Shown piece after piece: positions 1 through 9,156 of a DNA stretch of 64,000 nucleotides. Position 1 is the stretch's first letter. Each line of letters begins with the position of its first letter. The DNA is from Arthrobacter sp. DWC3 (lineage in GTDB: Bacteria > Actinomycetota > Actinomycetes > Actinomycetales > Micrococcaceae): NCBI RefSeq assembly GCF_002929375.1, contig NZ_PJIP01000002.1:19470-83469 (forward strand), in the 5' to 3' direction. The notes under the pieces were generated by a model that was given only the letters and a program-made list of their open reading frames with translations, did not search any database and was not told the origin of the DNA. The position numbers and the translations under genes are program-made.

Positions 1-14
1 TGTGGCGCCTGCCC

Positions 15-599
15 TCAGGCGGGGGCGTGGAATTTCTGTTGGGCTGTCAGGAGGTTCTCGTGGATGAGGAGTTCGACGGCGTCGGCTGCGTCGTCGAGGA
101 GGAAGGGCAGGTCCTTCTTCTCCACGGTGCTGAAGTCCTTCAGGACGAAGTCCGCGGGGTCCTGTCGTCCTGGCGGACGTCCGACGCCGACCCTCACCCG
201 GTAGTAGTCCCTGGTGCCGAGGGCCTTGCTGATGTCGCGGAGCCCGTTGTGCCCGCCTTCCCCACCACCGAGTTTGAGCTTGAGGGTGTTGAAGGGGATG
301 TCGATCTCGTCGTGCACGGCGATCACATGATCCGGGGCGACGTCGTGGAAGCGGGAAAGCGCGGACACGGGCCCGCCCGTGATGTTCATGTAGGTCAGCG
401 GCTTCGCCAGGACCAGGCGGGGACCGCCGATCCCGAGGCGTCCTTCGAGTGTGACGGCCTGAGCCTTCGAGGAGGTGAACCGGCCGCTCATCCGGGTGGC
501 GAGGAGGTCCAGGACCATCTGGCCCACGTTGTGGCGGTTGCCGGCGTAGCCGGGCCCGGGATTACCGAGCCCGACCACGAGCCAGGTGTCAGAGGACAC
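15..599 (-). CDS. pth: Peptidyl-tRNA hydrolase, copy 1
   Basis: Peptidyl-tRNA hydrolase cleaves the ester bond of peptidyl-tRNAs released by stalled ribosomes and recycles the tRNA in the cytoplasm. The 194-residue protein has the family length. It shows the N-terminal VVGLGNPGPGYAGNRHNVG block containing the family Asn and catalytic His (about residues 8-26), then the VLAKPLTYMN and VHDEIDIPFNTLKLK blocks and the GGGEGGHNGLRDI loop. It lies 12 nt downstream of rplY on the minus strand, a conserved pairing. A second copy with the same protein sequence sits at 15475-16059. Nothing suggests that either copy is inactive. Confidence 0.97.
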   Translation of the reverse strand: MSSDTWLVVGLGNPGPGYAGNRHNVGQMVLDLLATRMSGRFTSSKAQAVTLEGRLGIGGPRLVLAKPLTYMNITGGPVSALSRFHDVAPDHVIAVHDEIDIPFNTLKLKLGGGEGGHNGLRDISKALGTRDYYRVRVGVGRPPGRQDPADFVLKDFSTVEKKDLPFLLDDAADAVELLIHENLLTAQQKFHAPA

Positions 600-611
600 C
601 GGTGCCTGGGC

Positions 612-1262
612 TTACTGCTCGTCGGCGTCGGTGACGACGGTGTCGGCGTCGGCGTCAGCAGCGGTGGCGCCTTCGGAGGTGCCCTCGACGTCGGCGTCGG
701 TCTCAGGGGTCTCGCCCAGATCCTGCTCTTCCTCGGCGGCGACGTTGACGATCAGCGTGTCGGCCTCGATCAGCAGCGTCACACCCTCGGGCAGCACGAT
801 GTCGGAGGCCAGGACGTGCTGTCCGACCTCGCGGCCCTCGATGCTGACCGTGAGAGTCTCGGGCAGGTGCGTGGCCTCGGCCTCGACGAGGACCGTGTTC
901 GCCTCGAGGTTCGGCACGACGCCGGAAGCGGCTTCGCCTTCGACGTGGATGGCGACATCGACCTGGACCTTCTCGCCGCGACGGACGGTCAGGAGGTCCA
1001 GGTGCTCCACGATGCGCTTGAGCTGGTTGCGCTGGATGTCCTTGACCAGGGCCAGGTGGTCCTCGCCGTTGATGTCCAGTGTCAGCAGGGCGTTGGGGGT
1101 GCGCACCGCCAGGGTGGTGGCCTTCGCGGGCAGCAGGACGTGGATGGGGTCCGCGCCGTGCCCGTACACCACGGCGGGGATCATGTTGGCGCGGCGGGCC
1201 TGACGGGCCGAGCCCTTGCCGAACTCGGTACGGACGTGTGCTGCGAGCTTCTGCTCGGACAT
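612..1262 (-). CDS. rplY: Large ribosomal subunit protein bL25/Ctc, copy 1
   Basis: This is a 5S-rRNA-binding ribosomal protein of the long bL25/Ctc type, 216 residues, acting in the 50S subunit. The N-terminal L25 domain begins SEQKLAAHVRTEFGKG and includes VVYGHGADPIHVLLPA. A C-terminal beta domain (from about residue 95) follows, ending in a very acidic Glu/Asp/Ala tail of about 35 residues. The ATG at 1262 is chosen because AGGAG lies about six bases before it; the reading frame opens earlier with no ribosome-binding site. pth follows 12 nt downstream. The protein is duplicated unchanged at 16072-16722. Confidence 0.95.
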   Translation of the reverse strand: MSEQKLAAHVRTEFGKGSARQARRANMIPAVVYGHGADPIHVLLPAKATTLAVRTPNALLTLDINGEDHLALVKDIQRNQLKRIVEHLDLLTVRRGEKVQVDVAIHVEGEAASGVVPNLEANTVLVEAEATHLPETLTVSIEGREVGQHVLASDIVLPEGVTLLIEADTLIVNVAAEEEQDLGETPETDADVEGTSEGATAADADADTVVTDADEQ

Positions 1263-1537
1263 GGTTTCTCCTGAACGGTTTCGGCTCACCGCGATACGCG
1301 GGAGCACTGGGACATCACCGGGGCGGAGAGAACACGCGCACGGCAGTCACCTAGAAACCATTCAAGTCACTAGCCACCGTCGATCACGGAGTACGACCGG
1401 AAAGCTCTTCCGGCCCGCTCCCTCGCCTAGGCATCGCCCACAATCCTACCGCACCGTCCGGAACCCCCAGACCGTTGCGCTAGCATTACCGTCGAGTCGG
1501 CAGGATGTGGTGGCCGTCAGCAACCCAGAGGGTGTCC

Positions 1538-3697
1538 ATGCGTTCCGCATTTCCTTCCCTGAGGCGCCGCGCGTCCGATCGCGCCGAGCCTGCGGCTCCC
1601 TCGCGGTTGCGGCCGGACATCCAGGGACTCAGAGCCCTCGCCGTGATCGTGGTCATCCTCGATCACCTCATCGGCTGGCCCAGCGGCGGTTTCATCGGTG
1701 TGGACATCTTCTTCGTGATCTCCGGATTTCTCATCACGGGCCTCCTCCTGCGCGAGTACGAGAAGACGGGCAGCATCTCCTTCGGGAACTTCTACCGGCG
1801 TCGGATCAAGCGGATCCTTCCCGCGTCCACGGCGGCGATCATCGCGACCCTCCTGGGTGCCTTCCTGATCTTCGGTGGGGCGCGCTTCATGGAGACGTTG
1901 AAGGACGGCGTCGCAGCCGCGCTGTTCAGCGCCAACTGGCGGTTCGCGGCCGCCGGTACCGATTACTTCCGGGCGAGCGGACCGGTCTCGCCCCTCCAGC
2001 ACTTCTGGTCGCTCTCGGTGGAGGAGCAGTTCTACTTCGCGTGGCCGGCCGTGATGCTGCTGGTCCTGACACTCGTGGTCCGGCGGGGCGGGGACCGCCG
2101 TCACGCGCGGGTCGGCGCCGGGGTGGTCATCGGGCTGGTCTCCCTCGCCTCCCTCGCCTGGGCTGTGTGGGAGACGCAGGCGTTACCCACACGGGCCTAC
2201 TTCTCCACCTTCTCGCGGACCTGGGAACTGGGCGCCGGCGCGGCGCTGGCCTTCGCCGCTCCCCTGTGCGGCCGGCTGCCCGCAGTCGTGCGCCCGGTGC
2301 TCGCCTGGCTCGGGCTGGGGCTGATGGGCGGCGGCCTGTTCCTCATCGACTCCTCGTCCGCGTTCCCCGCGCCGTGGGCGCTCCTGCCCGTGCTCGGGAC
2401 CGTCCTCGTGATCCTCGCCGGCACCGGCGCCGACAGGCATGCATTCCTCTTCCCGCTGACAAACCCGGTGAGCGGATACCTCGGGAACATCTCCTACTCG
2501 CTCTACCTGTGGCATTTCCCGGTCATCATCCTCGCCGGGGCGGTGTTCGTGGACCGGTCGGTGGTGTTCAACCTCGGGTGCGCCGTGGCGATGCTGCTTG
2601 CCGCGGTGTACTCGTTCCACCTCGTCGAGGACCCGGTGCGCCGGTCCTCCTGGCTGTCCGGAGCGCGCAGGACGCCCGGCTCGCCGACGGCGGGCACGAC
2701 GGCGGGTCGGAAGCCGACGCGCGGCGTGGGCTTCCGGCGAGCGGCGGTCGGCGCGTCGATCACCGTCCTCGTGACGGCCGCCGCCCTCCCCTTCGTACCG
2801 CCGCAGCAGAAGGACATCCGGCTCGTGAACGCGCTCCCCGCTGACGTGTCGTCGGAGACCGCGGAACTGCAGGAGCAGATACGCGATGCCCTGGGAAGGA
2901 CGGAGTGGCCGGACCTGTCCCCCTCGATGGACGAGGCCATGGCAGGGCTCGAGGCCCCCGAGGACGTGACCGCGTGCGGCGGAACCGGGCAGATGGTCGT
3001 CGAGGACTGCACCTGGGGCGACCCCGAGGCGGACCGTCACGCCGTCGTCGTCGGCGACTCGATCGCGATGACCTGGGTCTCCCCACTCCGGGAGGCGCTG
3101 GGCTCCGACCAGGGCTGGGACGTGACCAGTCTCGGCACGTTCGGCTGCACCTTCACGGATCTCCTCATCGAGAATCCGGAGCCCGAGGTGGTCGACGCCT
3201 GCGAGGACCGGAAGTCGCAGGCCGTCGATGCCATCAACGAGCTGCAACCGGACGTGGTCTTCATCGCCAACACGTACGAGCCACGCTTCCCCGAATCCTG
3301 GGGCGAGCCGATGTCCCCGCAGGAGTGGCAGGACAGCATGCGCGCCATCCTCCAGCGGTTCAGCGGCTCCGTGGGCCGCGTCGTGTTCCTTGCCCCGCCG
3401 CCGCTCTACACGGATATCACCGACTGCTACTCCAAGGTGGCCGAACCCTCCTACTGCGCGGGGCGGATCGACCCGCAGTGGCGGACCTTCGCCGGTGCGG
3501 AACAGGAGCTCGCCGATGCCGTGGGTGGCAACTTCCTGGACCCGGAGCTCTGGTTCTGCGCCGAGGACTGGTGTCCCAGCTTCGTCGGTACCACTCCGAC
3601 GAAGCGCGACCTCGTCCACATGACGCCCGCGTACCAGGTGAAGGTGGCTCCTGCGTTGCGGGCCGAACTCGTGGACGAGGGGATCGTGGACTTCTAG
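1538..3697 (+). CDS. OafA/YrhL-type membrane O-acyltransferase with C-terminal SGNH domain
   Basis: This 719-residue protein has an N-terminal acyltransferase-3 domain (about residues 25-390) with about ten hydrophobic segments. Family blocks visible are RPDIQGLRALAV, GGFIGVDIFFVISGFLIT and WSLSVEEQFYFAWP. A periplasmic-type SGNH domain occupies about residues 490-719, with the nucleophile block VVVGDSIAM near 505 and the terminal DLVHMTPAY Asp/His block near 691. Such proteins move acetyl or acyl groups across the membrane onto surface polysaccharide or peptidoglycan; the acceptor here is unknown. The ATG at 1538 is preferred over 1505 because GAGGG precedes it. It diverges from rplY and has a decayed relative beside repeat copy 2. 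Confidence 0.9.
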   Translation: MRSAFPSLRRRASDRAEPAAPSRLRPDIQGLRALAVIVVILDHLIGWPSGGFIGVDIFFVISGFLITGLLLREYEKTGSISFGNFYRRRIKRILPASTAAIIATLLGAFLIFGGARFMETLKDGVAAALFSANWRFAAAGTDYFRASGPVSPLQHFWSLSVEEQFYFAWPAVMLLVLTLVVRRGGDRRHARVGAGVVIGLVSLASLAWAVWETQALPTRAYFSTFSRTWELGAGAALAFAAPLCGRLPAVVRPVLAWLGLGLMGGGLFLIDSSSAFPAPWALLPVLGTVLVILAGTGADRHAFLFPLTNPVSGYLGNISYSLYLWHFPVIILAGAVFVDRSVVFNLGCAVAMLLAAVYSFHLVEDPVRRSSWLSGARRTPGSPTAGTTAGRKPTRGVGFRRAAVGASITVLVTAAALPFVPPQQKDIRLVNALPADVSSETAELQEQIRDALGRTEWPDLSPSMDEAMAGLEAPEDVTACGGTGQMVVEDCTWGDPEADRHAVVVGDSIAMTWVSPLREALGSDQGWDVTSLGTFGCTFTDLLIENPEPEVVDACEDRKSQAVDAINELQPDVVFIANTYEPRFPESWGEPMSPQEWQDSMRAILQRFSGSVGRVVFLAPPPLYTDITDCYSKVAEPSYCAGRIDPQWRTFAGAEQELADAVGGNFLDPELWFCAEDWCPSFVGTTPTKRDLVHMTPAYQVKVAPALRAELVDEGIVDF

Positions 3698-3715
3698 TCC
3701 TCCGAGGGCGTCCGC

Positions 3716-3747
3716 TCCTGCCCGGGTAGGTACTCGCCCGGGCAGGA
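3716..3747 (+). terminator. Hairpin terminator candidate after acyltransferase
   Basis: Arms TCCTGCCCGGG (3716-3726) and CCCGGGCAGGA (3737-3747) form a perfect 11-bp stem around a 10-nt loop, 18 nt after the acyltransferase stop. There is no T-run, which is common for high-GC actinobacterial terminators. It separates the acyltransferase from the glycan operon that begins at 3863. Confidence 0.6.
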
Positions 3748-3862
3748 CGCGTAACCACTACTCGTGTGTTGTTCCTGACGCTTACGTAGCGTCGATGATC
3801 GGATGCCCGTGACTCAGCCCGGGCCGGAATGCTGGCGAATTCAATCATCGAGGAGCACCCCC

Positions 3863-4684
3863 ATGGGGACAGAAACTGGTTACTCTCCCGTGCGCGCTGA
3901 CCACCGGGGCCCGGAGCGCCGCCCCACCGCGGACCGGCACCCGGCGGCCCACGGCCGCAGGCCCGCCACGGCGCGCACCGCCGTCGACCTCGAAGTGGTC
4001 ATCCCCGCCTACAACGAGGCCGAGCGCATCCCGAGCACGCTGGACGCCACGGCCGAGTTCCTCGAGGCGCAGCCGTGGTCCTCGCGCATCGTGGTGGTGG
4101 ACAACGGCAGCGTCGATGACACGAGCACGGTGGTGCGGAAGTTCTCGCGCTCCGGGATATCCGTGGACATCACCCTCCTCGGGTGCGCCCAGCCCGGCAA
4201 GGGGGCCGCGGTCCGGCGCGGTCTGTTGAGCAGCCGCGCGCGTTTCGCGGGCTTCATCGATGCCGATCTCGCCACCCCGATCTCGACGCTCGACAGCGCC
4301 ATGCCGCTCCTGGAGGCGGGCGCCGCTGCGGTCATCGCATCGCGTCACGCGCCGGGCGCCCAGTTCGTCCAGCCCCAGCAGCTGGGCCGGAGACTGGGCG
4401 GAGGCGCCTTCCGCTTCATGACGCGCCGCATGGTGCAGGGCATCGCGGACACGCAGTGCGGGTTCAAGTTCTTCGACCTCGCCGCCGCGAAGCGGGCGCT
4501 CGTCGAGTGCCGCACCACGGGGTTCGCGTTCGACGTCGAACTCCTGCAGCGCATGCAGCACCAGGGCGGGCAGATCCTCGAACTCCCGGTCGCCTGGACC
4601 GACGGCCCTGCCTCCACGTTCCGCCCCGTCCGTGACGGCCTGGAGAGCTTCAACGCCGTCCGGCAGATGGCGCGGGTGCTCTGA
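3863..4684 (+). CDS. Family 2 glycosyltransferase, polyprenyl-phosphate glycosyltransferase type
   Basis: This is a 273-residue GT-A fold glycosyltransferase of the DPG-synthase-like GT2 group, which moves a sugar from UDP/GDP-sugar to undecaprenyl phosphate at the cytoplasmic membrane. The fold opens with LEVVIPAYNEAERIPS near residue 44. The IVVVDNGSVDDT block, the GKGAAVRRG block and the metal-binding FIDADLATP motif (near 131) follow, and later CGFKFFD. It lacks the C-terminal membrane segments some relatives have. The ATG at 3863 follows AGGAG by seven bases. It is the first gene of a tightly packed operon; its stop overlaps the next start by one base. A lipid-linked sugar made here would suit the GT-C domain encoded two genes downstream. 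Confidence 0.85.
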   Translation: MGTETGYSPVRADHRGPERRPTADRHPAAHGRRPATARTAVDLEVVIPAYNEAERIPSTLDATAEFLEAQPWSSRIVVVDNGSVDDTSTVVRKFSRSGISVDITLLGCAQPGKGAAVRRGLLSSRARFAGFIDADLATPISTLDSAMPLLEAGAAAVIASRHAPGAQFVQPQQLGRRLGGGAFRFMTRRMVQGIADTQCGFKFFDLAAAKRALVECRTTGFAFDVELLQRMQHQGGQILELPVAWTDGPASTFRPVRDGLESFNAVRQMARVL

Positions 4685-6150
4685 TGAACCATGTCGCCGC
4701 ATCCCCTGTCACGCGTCTGGCCGGCAAGCACCTGCTGGTCCTCAACTGGCGGGACGTCCGGCACCCCCAGTCGGGCGGCGCCGAGCAGTACATGCACCAG
4801 ATCGCTGTCCGCTGGGTACAGGCGGGCGCCCACGTCACGTGGGTGACCGGGCGCGGCAGCCACCAGGCACCGCGGGACGTGATCGACGGCATCACGGTCA
4901 TCCGCGCGGGAGGTGCGCTCGGGCTGTACGGCCGGGCGGCCCTCTGGATGCTCCTCAACGGCACGAAGTTCGACGGCGTGATCGACTGCCAGAACGGCAT
5001 TCCGTTCTTCTCGCCGCTCTTCCTGCCGAAGGCGACGCCGATCGTGCAGGTGGTGCACCATGTCCACCAGGACCAGTTCGCCACGCGCTTCGCGCCTCCG
5101 CTCGCGGCCGTGGGACGCTTCCTCGAGAAGGACGTGGCACGGGCGGTGTACGGCCGGCGCTCCATCGCGGCCGTCTCGCTCTCCACGCGCCTCGAACTTC
5201 GGCGCCGCCTCGGCTACACCAGCCCCATCTTCGTGGTGCCCAACGGCACCATGGAGCTGCCCGACGAGGTCGGCCCGCGCGACCCGGATCCCACCATCAC
5301 CGTCGTCAGCCGGCTGGTGCCGCACAAGCGCCTCGACCTGCTGCTCGGCCAGATCGCGGTGGTGGTGGAGGCCGTACCGAACCTCCGCGTGAACATCGTG
5401 GGTGACGGGGTGGAGAGGGAACGCCTGCAGAAGATCGCCGCCGACCTCGACCTGCTCTCGAACGTCACCTTCCACGGGTTCCAGCCGAACGAGGTCCGTG
5501 ACGGGCTCCTCAGCCGGGCCTGGGTCACGGCGTCGACCTCCGCGGCGGAGGGATGGGGGTGCTCGGTCATCGAGGCCAACGCCTGGGGTGTGCCCTGCGT
5601 CGCCCTGCGGGTCCCGGGGATCCGCGACTCCGTGGTGGATGGGAAGACCGGCTGGCTGGTCGACGAACCGCGGGACTTCGGCGCAACCCTCATCAAAGCT
5701 CTGAAGGACATCGAGGACATGGCATCGGCGCGGTCCATCACGGCTGCGTGCCGTGCCTGGGCCGCCCGCTTCACCTGGGACAGGAGCGCCGCCCTCCTGG
5801 CGGGCGTGCTGGTCGAGGAGTTCGGAGCCACCCGCGGGATCCGCACGCAGCGGCGCCGGGCCCGCTCCGACATGTCCTCCCTGGTCCGCTTTTCCACCCC
5901 CGCGAACTTCGACCCGGCCGTGGCCCTGAGGGCCACCGACGAGGTCAGGGTGGACGGCGCGGAGACCTCCGTCCTCCTCAACGGATGTGACGAGACCGAT
6001 GCCCTGGGCGTGCTGCGCCGGCTCGGCATCTTCGAGGCGGACATCAGCCTCGCCGACCGCGACGGCGTCCTCGCGGGACCCTCGATGGCACCGGGGGCGA
6101 GCAGCACCGACTCCCAGCCGCCGGGAAGCCTCCGGAGCCGCGCTACATGA
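4684..6150 (+). CDS. Family 4 glycosyltransferase
   Basis: This 488-residue retaining GT-B glycosyltransferase probably elongates a surface glycan on the cytoplasmic face. The N-terminal domain has NWRDVRHPQSGGAEQY and GRGSHQAP. The C-terminal domain has the acceptor/donor block VVSRLVPHKRLDLLL and the EGWGCSVIEANAWGVP motif (near residue 286) with the conserved E-x7-E pattern, then VPGIRDSVVDGKTGWLV. About 110 residues after the GT4 fold (from about 370) match nothing I recognise. The start overlaps the previous stop, and the next gene begins with an ATGA overlap, so translation is coupled. Confidence 0.88.
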   Translation: MNHVAASPVTRLAGKHLLVLNWRDVRHPQSGGAEQYMHQIAVRWVQAGAHVTWVTGRGSHQAPRDVIDGITVIRAGGALGLYGRAALWMLLNGTKFDGVIDCQNGIPFFSPLFLPKATPIVQVVHHVHQDQFATRFAPPLAAVGRFLEKDVARAVYGRRSIAAVSLSTRLELRRRLGYTSPIFVVPNGTMELPDEVGPRDPDPTITVVSRLVPHKRLDLLLGQIAVVVEAVPNLRVNIVGDGVERERLQKIAADLDLLSNVTFHGFQPNEVRDGLLSRAWVTASTSAAEGWGCSVIEANAWGVPCVALRVPGIRDSVVDGKTGWLVDEPRDFGATLIKALKDIEDMASARSITAACRAWAARFTWDRSAALLAGVLVEEFGATRGIRTQRRRARSDMSSLVRFSTPANFDPAVALRATDEVRVDGAETSVLLNGCDETDALGVLRRLGIFEADISLADRDGVLAGPSMAPGASSTDSQPPGSLRSRAT

Positions 6151-9100
6151 GCGCGTCGGTAGCCCCCGCGAACACCACCGAGCCGGAACAGTTGGAGCGT
6201 ACGTCCGCGCGGTCTGCCGCCTCCGAGGTAGCGCACAGCAGCGGGCTGCTCTCCATGTCCGCCGGCGTGGTGGGCGTCATCAGCTATGCCTGCACCCTCC
6301 TGATGGCCAATGCCCTCAGTTCGCAGGAGTACAGCAACCTGGCGGCCGCGCAGATGCTGCTCGGGATCGTCGGCATCGTGTCCTCGGCCCTCGTGCCGCT
6401 GCCCCTGTCCCACGCCGTCGCGACCCACGGAGCCGGCACGGACGAACGCCGGGACGGTATGGCTTTCGCGGTGATGGTGTCGGTGATCGCGGGCATCGTG
6501 GCCGCCGGCACCACGGGCATGGTCGTCTCCGCCTTCGGGTCCCCCGTCCTGGCACTGGTCGCGGCGCTGACCGCTTTCGTGCTGTTCGTCGTCGCGGCTC
6601 CCCTCGGGTGGCTTCAGGGCGAGCTCCGGTTCGTCCGGTACGCGACGGCATCCATCGCGGAGGTGACGGTCAGGCTCGGCTTCAGCGTGCTGGTCATCGC
6701 CCTCGCCTGGGGTGCGACAGGCGCGATCCTGGGCTTCGCGCTGGGCGCCCTGGTGATCCTCGCCGTACCCCGTTCCTTCTACCGGGACATCACCTGGCGT
6801 CCGCAGGTCATCCGTGACCGGTGGCGCTGGTCCGAGACCGGCGACATCGCACTGACACTGTGCGTCGTCACGGCCCTGACGGGTGCGGACGTGGTGGTGA
6901 TGTCCTTCCTCGACGGCGGTACGGACGCGGCCGCCGGGTTCCAGGCGCTGTCCACCATCGCCAAGGGACCCATCTACGTCGCCGCGGGCACGGTCCTCGT
7001 GGCCTTCCCCCTGCTGCGCCGCGCGGGCGCGGACCGGGATGCCATCCTCGTCTCCGCCCTGCGCTCCTTCGGGCTGCTGGCCGTGGCCGCCTGCGTGGTC
7101 ATCGCCACGGTACCGGCGTCGCTCGTGGAACTGTTCCTCCCCGAGAAGTACCACGCTTCGATCGCCCTGCTGCCCTGGCTGGCCGGGGCAGGCCTCGGGT
7201 ACGCGGTGCTCACGGTCCTCGCCACCATCCTCCTGGCCCTGCGCGCCTACCGGCGCTGCCAGCTGGGGCTCATCGCTGCCGCGGCGCTCCTACCCGCCGG
7301 GATGGCCGCGGGCTGGATCCTCGGGGGCGTCCCCGGCGTGGCCGTCGGCACCGCCGGGGCGTCGCTCGCCTCCGCCGCGATCCTGGCCCTCATAGCCCTC
7401 CCGCTCCTCCCCCGCTCCACCTGGCGCCTGGCCCTGACGGGCCTCCTCGCCGGTGCAGCACTGACCCTTCTGCTCCTCGTGGCCGGTCTCGTGCCACCCG
7501 TATGGCTTCTGGTGGTTCTCATGACAGGTCTCGGCATCCTCGCAGGTCAACGACGTTCACACTCCCAGGACACGGGCACGGACCCAGAGCAGCCGGCGCA
7601 GGCGGTGCGGCGCCGCTTCCGTCCCTCGGAGCGCTTCCGGCCCACCCGGAGCGGGCTGCTCGGGTTCGTGGTGGTGACCGGCGTGGCCTTCTGCGCCCGA
7701 GCCGTGGGCCTGACCCGTGGGTTCGAGCTGTGGGTGGACGAGATGCTGTACGCCCGCCTCGGGTACTCCGTGAGCCTCGGCCAGATCCCCAACCTGCCGG
7801 ACGGACCGTTCATGCTCCACCCGCCGGGCTACTTCCTGCTCGAAGGTGCAGTGATCAGCATCTTCGGCATCTCCGGCGACAACATGGACCTCGTGCTGCA
7901 GCTGCGCTGGCTCAACGCCGTGGTGGGCGCCCTCAGCGTGGGGCTCGCCTTCCTCCTGGTCCGCAAGGTGGCGAACGCACCGGCGGCCTGGGTCACCGCG
8001 GCCGTCCTCACACTGGAACCGTTCGTGCTGCGCAACAACAGCCGCGTGTTCCTCGAGACCCTCGGCATGGCCGTGATGGTCGGCGGGCTGCTGGTCCTCG
8101 TGTCCCTGATGCTGCGCCGGTCCACCCGGTACCGGGTGCTGCACCTCGTGGCCGCCGGCCTGCTGCTGGGCCTCGCGGTGCTCACCAAGGACGTCTACGC
8201 CCTCGGCGCCGTCGCCCCGATCATCGTCGCAGCCCTCTGGCGGGAGACACTCGCCGTGCGGGACAGCCTGACCGTCATGGCCGCCTCCCTGGTCCCCTAC
8301 ACGGTGTACCTCTCGGTGCTGGGCTTCAACGGCCTGCTGGACACCTGGATCTGGGCCAAGACCAGCGGGGTACGTCGCATGATCGGGCTCGAGCAGTCCA
8401 CGGGCTTCAACGCGGAGGGTGCCCCGAGTCTCGTCAGCCGGGTCCTCGACCAGGTGGGCCAGTTCGGCTCCTCCTACCTGCTGCTGGCCCTCACCCCGCT
8501 GACCGGGCTCCTGCTGTGCTTCAGCACGCACGCGGCCCGACGGCTCGTGGGCCTCGTGTCCCTCATGTTCGGGCTCTTCGGCCTCTACAGCGCAGCCTTC
8601 GGGACGCTCGAGGAACAGTATGGCTACCCCGTGCTGTTCGCCGGTGTGCTCAGCTCCGCGGTGTACGCCGTGGAACTCGCGGGGAAGCGCGGGCGGTGGC
8701 GGACACCCGTCATCGTGTTCGGCGTCGCCTTCACGGCGCTGACCGCCGCGTTCGGGCTGCGGGCCCTCGTCACCGTGGACAACGGGTTCGTCCAGGCGCG
8801 TGACTGGGCCGACGCGAACCTTCCCGCCGATGCCCGTGTCAGCGTGTCCAACAGCACCGGGGAGCTCGCCTTCGAGGACGACCCCCGTTTCGGCGTGTGG
8901 CCGTCCGCGCCCCTCATGGAGGCGAACGGTGCCAACTACATCCTGACCCAGGACCACCCCACCTCCATGGGCTACGGGTACGCCCAGCCCGCCATGCTGG
9001 AGTGGCTCGAGGCGAACGCCGAGCCCCTGTTCTCCGTGGAGGGCCCCACCAACGGTGACACGGTCATCTGGCAGGTGGACGACGAGACGCTGCGAGCCGG

Positions 9101-9152
9101 AGCGGCGGAGAACATCGGCTTCCCGTCGGCGACCTACGAGACCGAGCGGTAG
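6147..9152 (+). CDS. Fused Wzx-like flippase and GT-C membrane glycosyltransferase
   Basis: This 1001-residue polytopic membrane protein looks like two families joined. Residues about 35-470 resemble a MOP-superfamily (Wzx-like) exporter, with regularly spaced hydrophobic helices and a start like GLLSMSAGVVGVISYACTLL. A short charged linker (about 470-500, with a Ser/Gln/Arg-rich stretch) leads to a second membrane domain of ArnT/PMT-like GT-C type with WVDEMLYAR (near 529, acidic residues as expected for the catalytic loop), HPPGYF (near 557) and LTKDVYALG. The C-terminal 100 residues look extracytoplasmic. The likely role is to flip a lipid-linked sugar or glycan and use it for transfer outside. 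Separate genes are the norm, so the fusion is unusual. Neighbours are glycosyltransferases and a secreted protein. Confidence 0.82.
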   Translation: MSASVAPANTTEPEQLERTSARSAASEVAHSSGLLSMSAGVVGVISYACTLLMANALSSQEYSNLAAAQMLLGIVGIVSSALVPLPLSHAVATHGAGTDERRDGMAFAVMVSVIAGIVAAGTTGMVVSAFGSPVLALVAALTAFVLFVVAAPLGWLQGELRFVRYATASIAEVTVRLGFSVLVIALAWGATGAILGFALGALVILAVPRSFYRDITWRPQVIRDRWRWSETGDIALTLCVVTALTGADVVVMSFLDGGTDAAAGFQALSTIAKGPIYVAAGTVLVAFPLLRRAGADRDAILVSALRSFGLLAVAACVVIATVPASLVELFLPEKYHASIALLPWLAGAGLGYAVLTVLATILLALRAYRRCQLGLIAAAALLPAGMAAGWILGGVPGVAVGTAGASLASAAILALIALPLLPRSTWRLALTGLLAGAALTLLLLVAGLVPPVWLLVVLMTGLGILAGQRRSHSQDTGTDPEQPAQAVRRRFRPSERFRPTRSGLLGFVVVTGVAFCARAVGLTRGFELWVDEMLYARLGYSVSLGQIPNLPDGPFMLHPPGYFLLEGAVISIFGISGDNMDLVLQLRWLNAVVGALSVGLAFLLVRKVANAPAAWVTAAVLTLEPFVLRNNSRVFLETLGMAVMVGGLLVLVSLMLRRSTRYRVLHLVAAGLLLGLAVLTKDVYALGAVAPIIVAALWRETLAVRDSLTVMAASLVPYTVYLSVLGFNGLLDTWIWAKTSGVRRMIGLEQSTGFNAEGAPSLVSRVLDQVGQFGSSYLLLALTPLTGLLLCFSTHAARRLVGLVSLMFGLFGLYSAAFGTLEEQYGYPVLFAGVLSSAVYAVELAGKRGRWRTPVIVFGVAFTALTAAFGLRALVTVDNGFVQARDWADANLPADARVSVSNSTGELAFEDDPRFGVWPSAPLMEANGANYILTQDHPTSMGYGYAQPAMLEWLEANAEPLFSVEGPTNGDTVIWQVDDETLRAGAAENIGFPSATYETER

Positions 9153-9156
9153 CACC

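Larger units (their letters stand above)
1..1480. repeat. Direct repeat copy 1 (pth-rplY segment)
   Basis: This segment matches 15461-16940 at an offset of 15460. By eye no difference was found from 1 to 1302, so both coding sequences look identical. Mismatches then appear at 1303, 1319, 1395, 1462, 1471 and 1475, after which the copies diverge strongly. The left edge lies at or beyond the window start, so the full repeat may be longer. Both copies point the same way, so recombination between them would remove about 15.46 kb and leave a single pth-rplY pair. Confidence 0.95.

Noticed and set aside
27-1274. Long plus-strand open frame across pth and rplY (and its twin at 15262-16734)
   Set aside because: It is the antisense shadow of two well-recognised genes; its protein is low-complexity Val/Gly/Asp without any fold.
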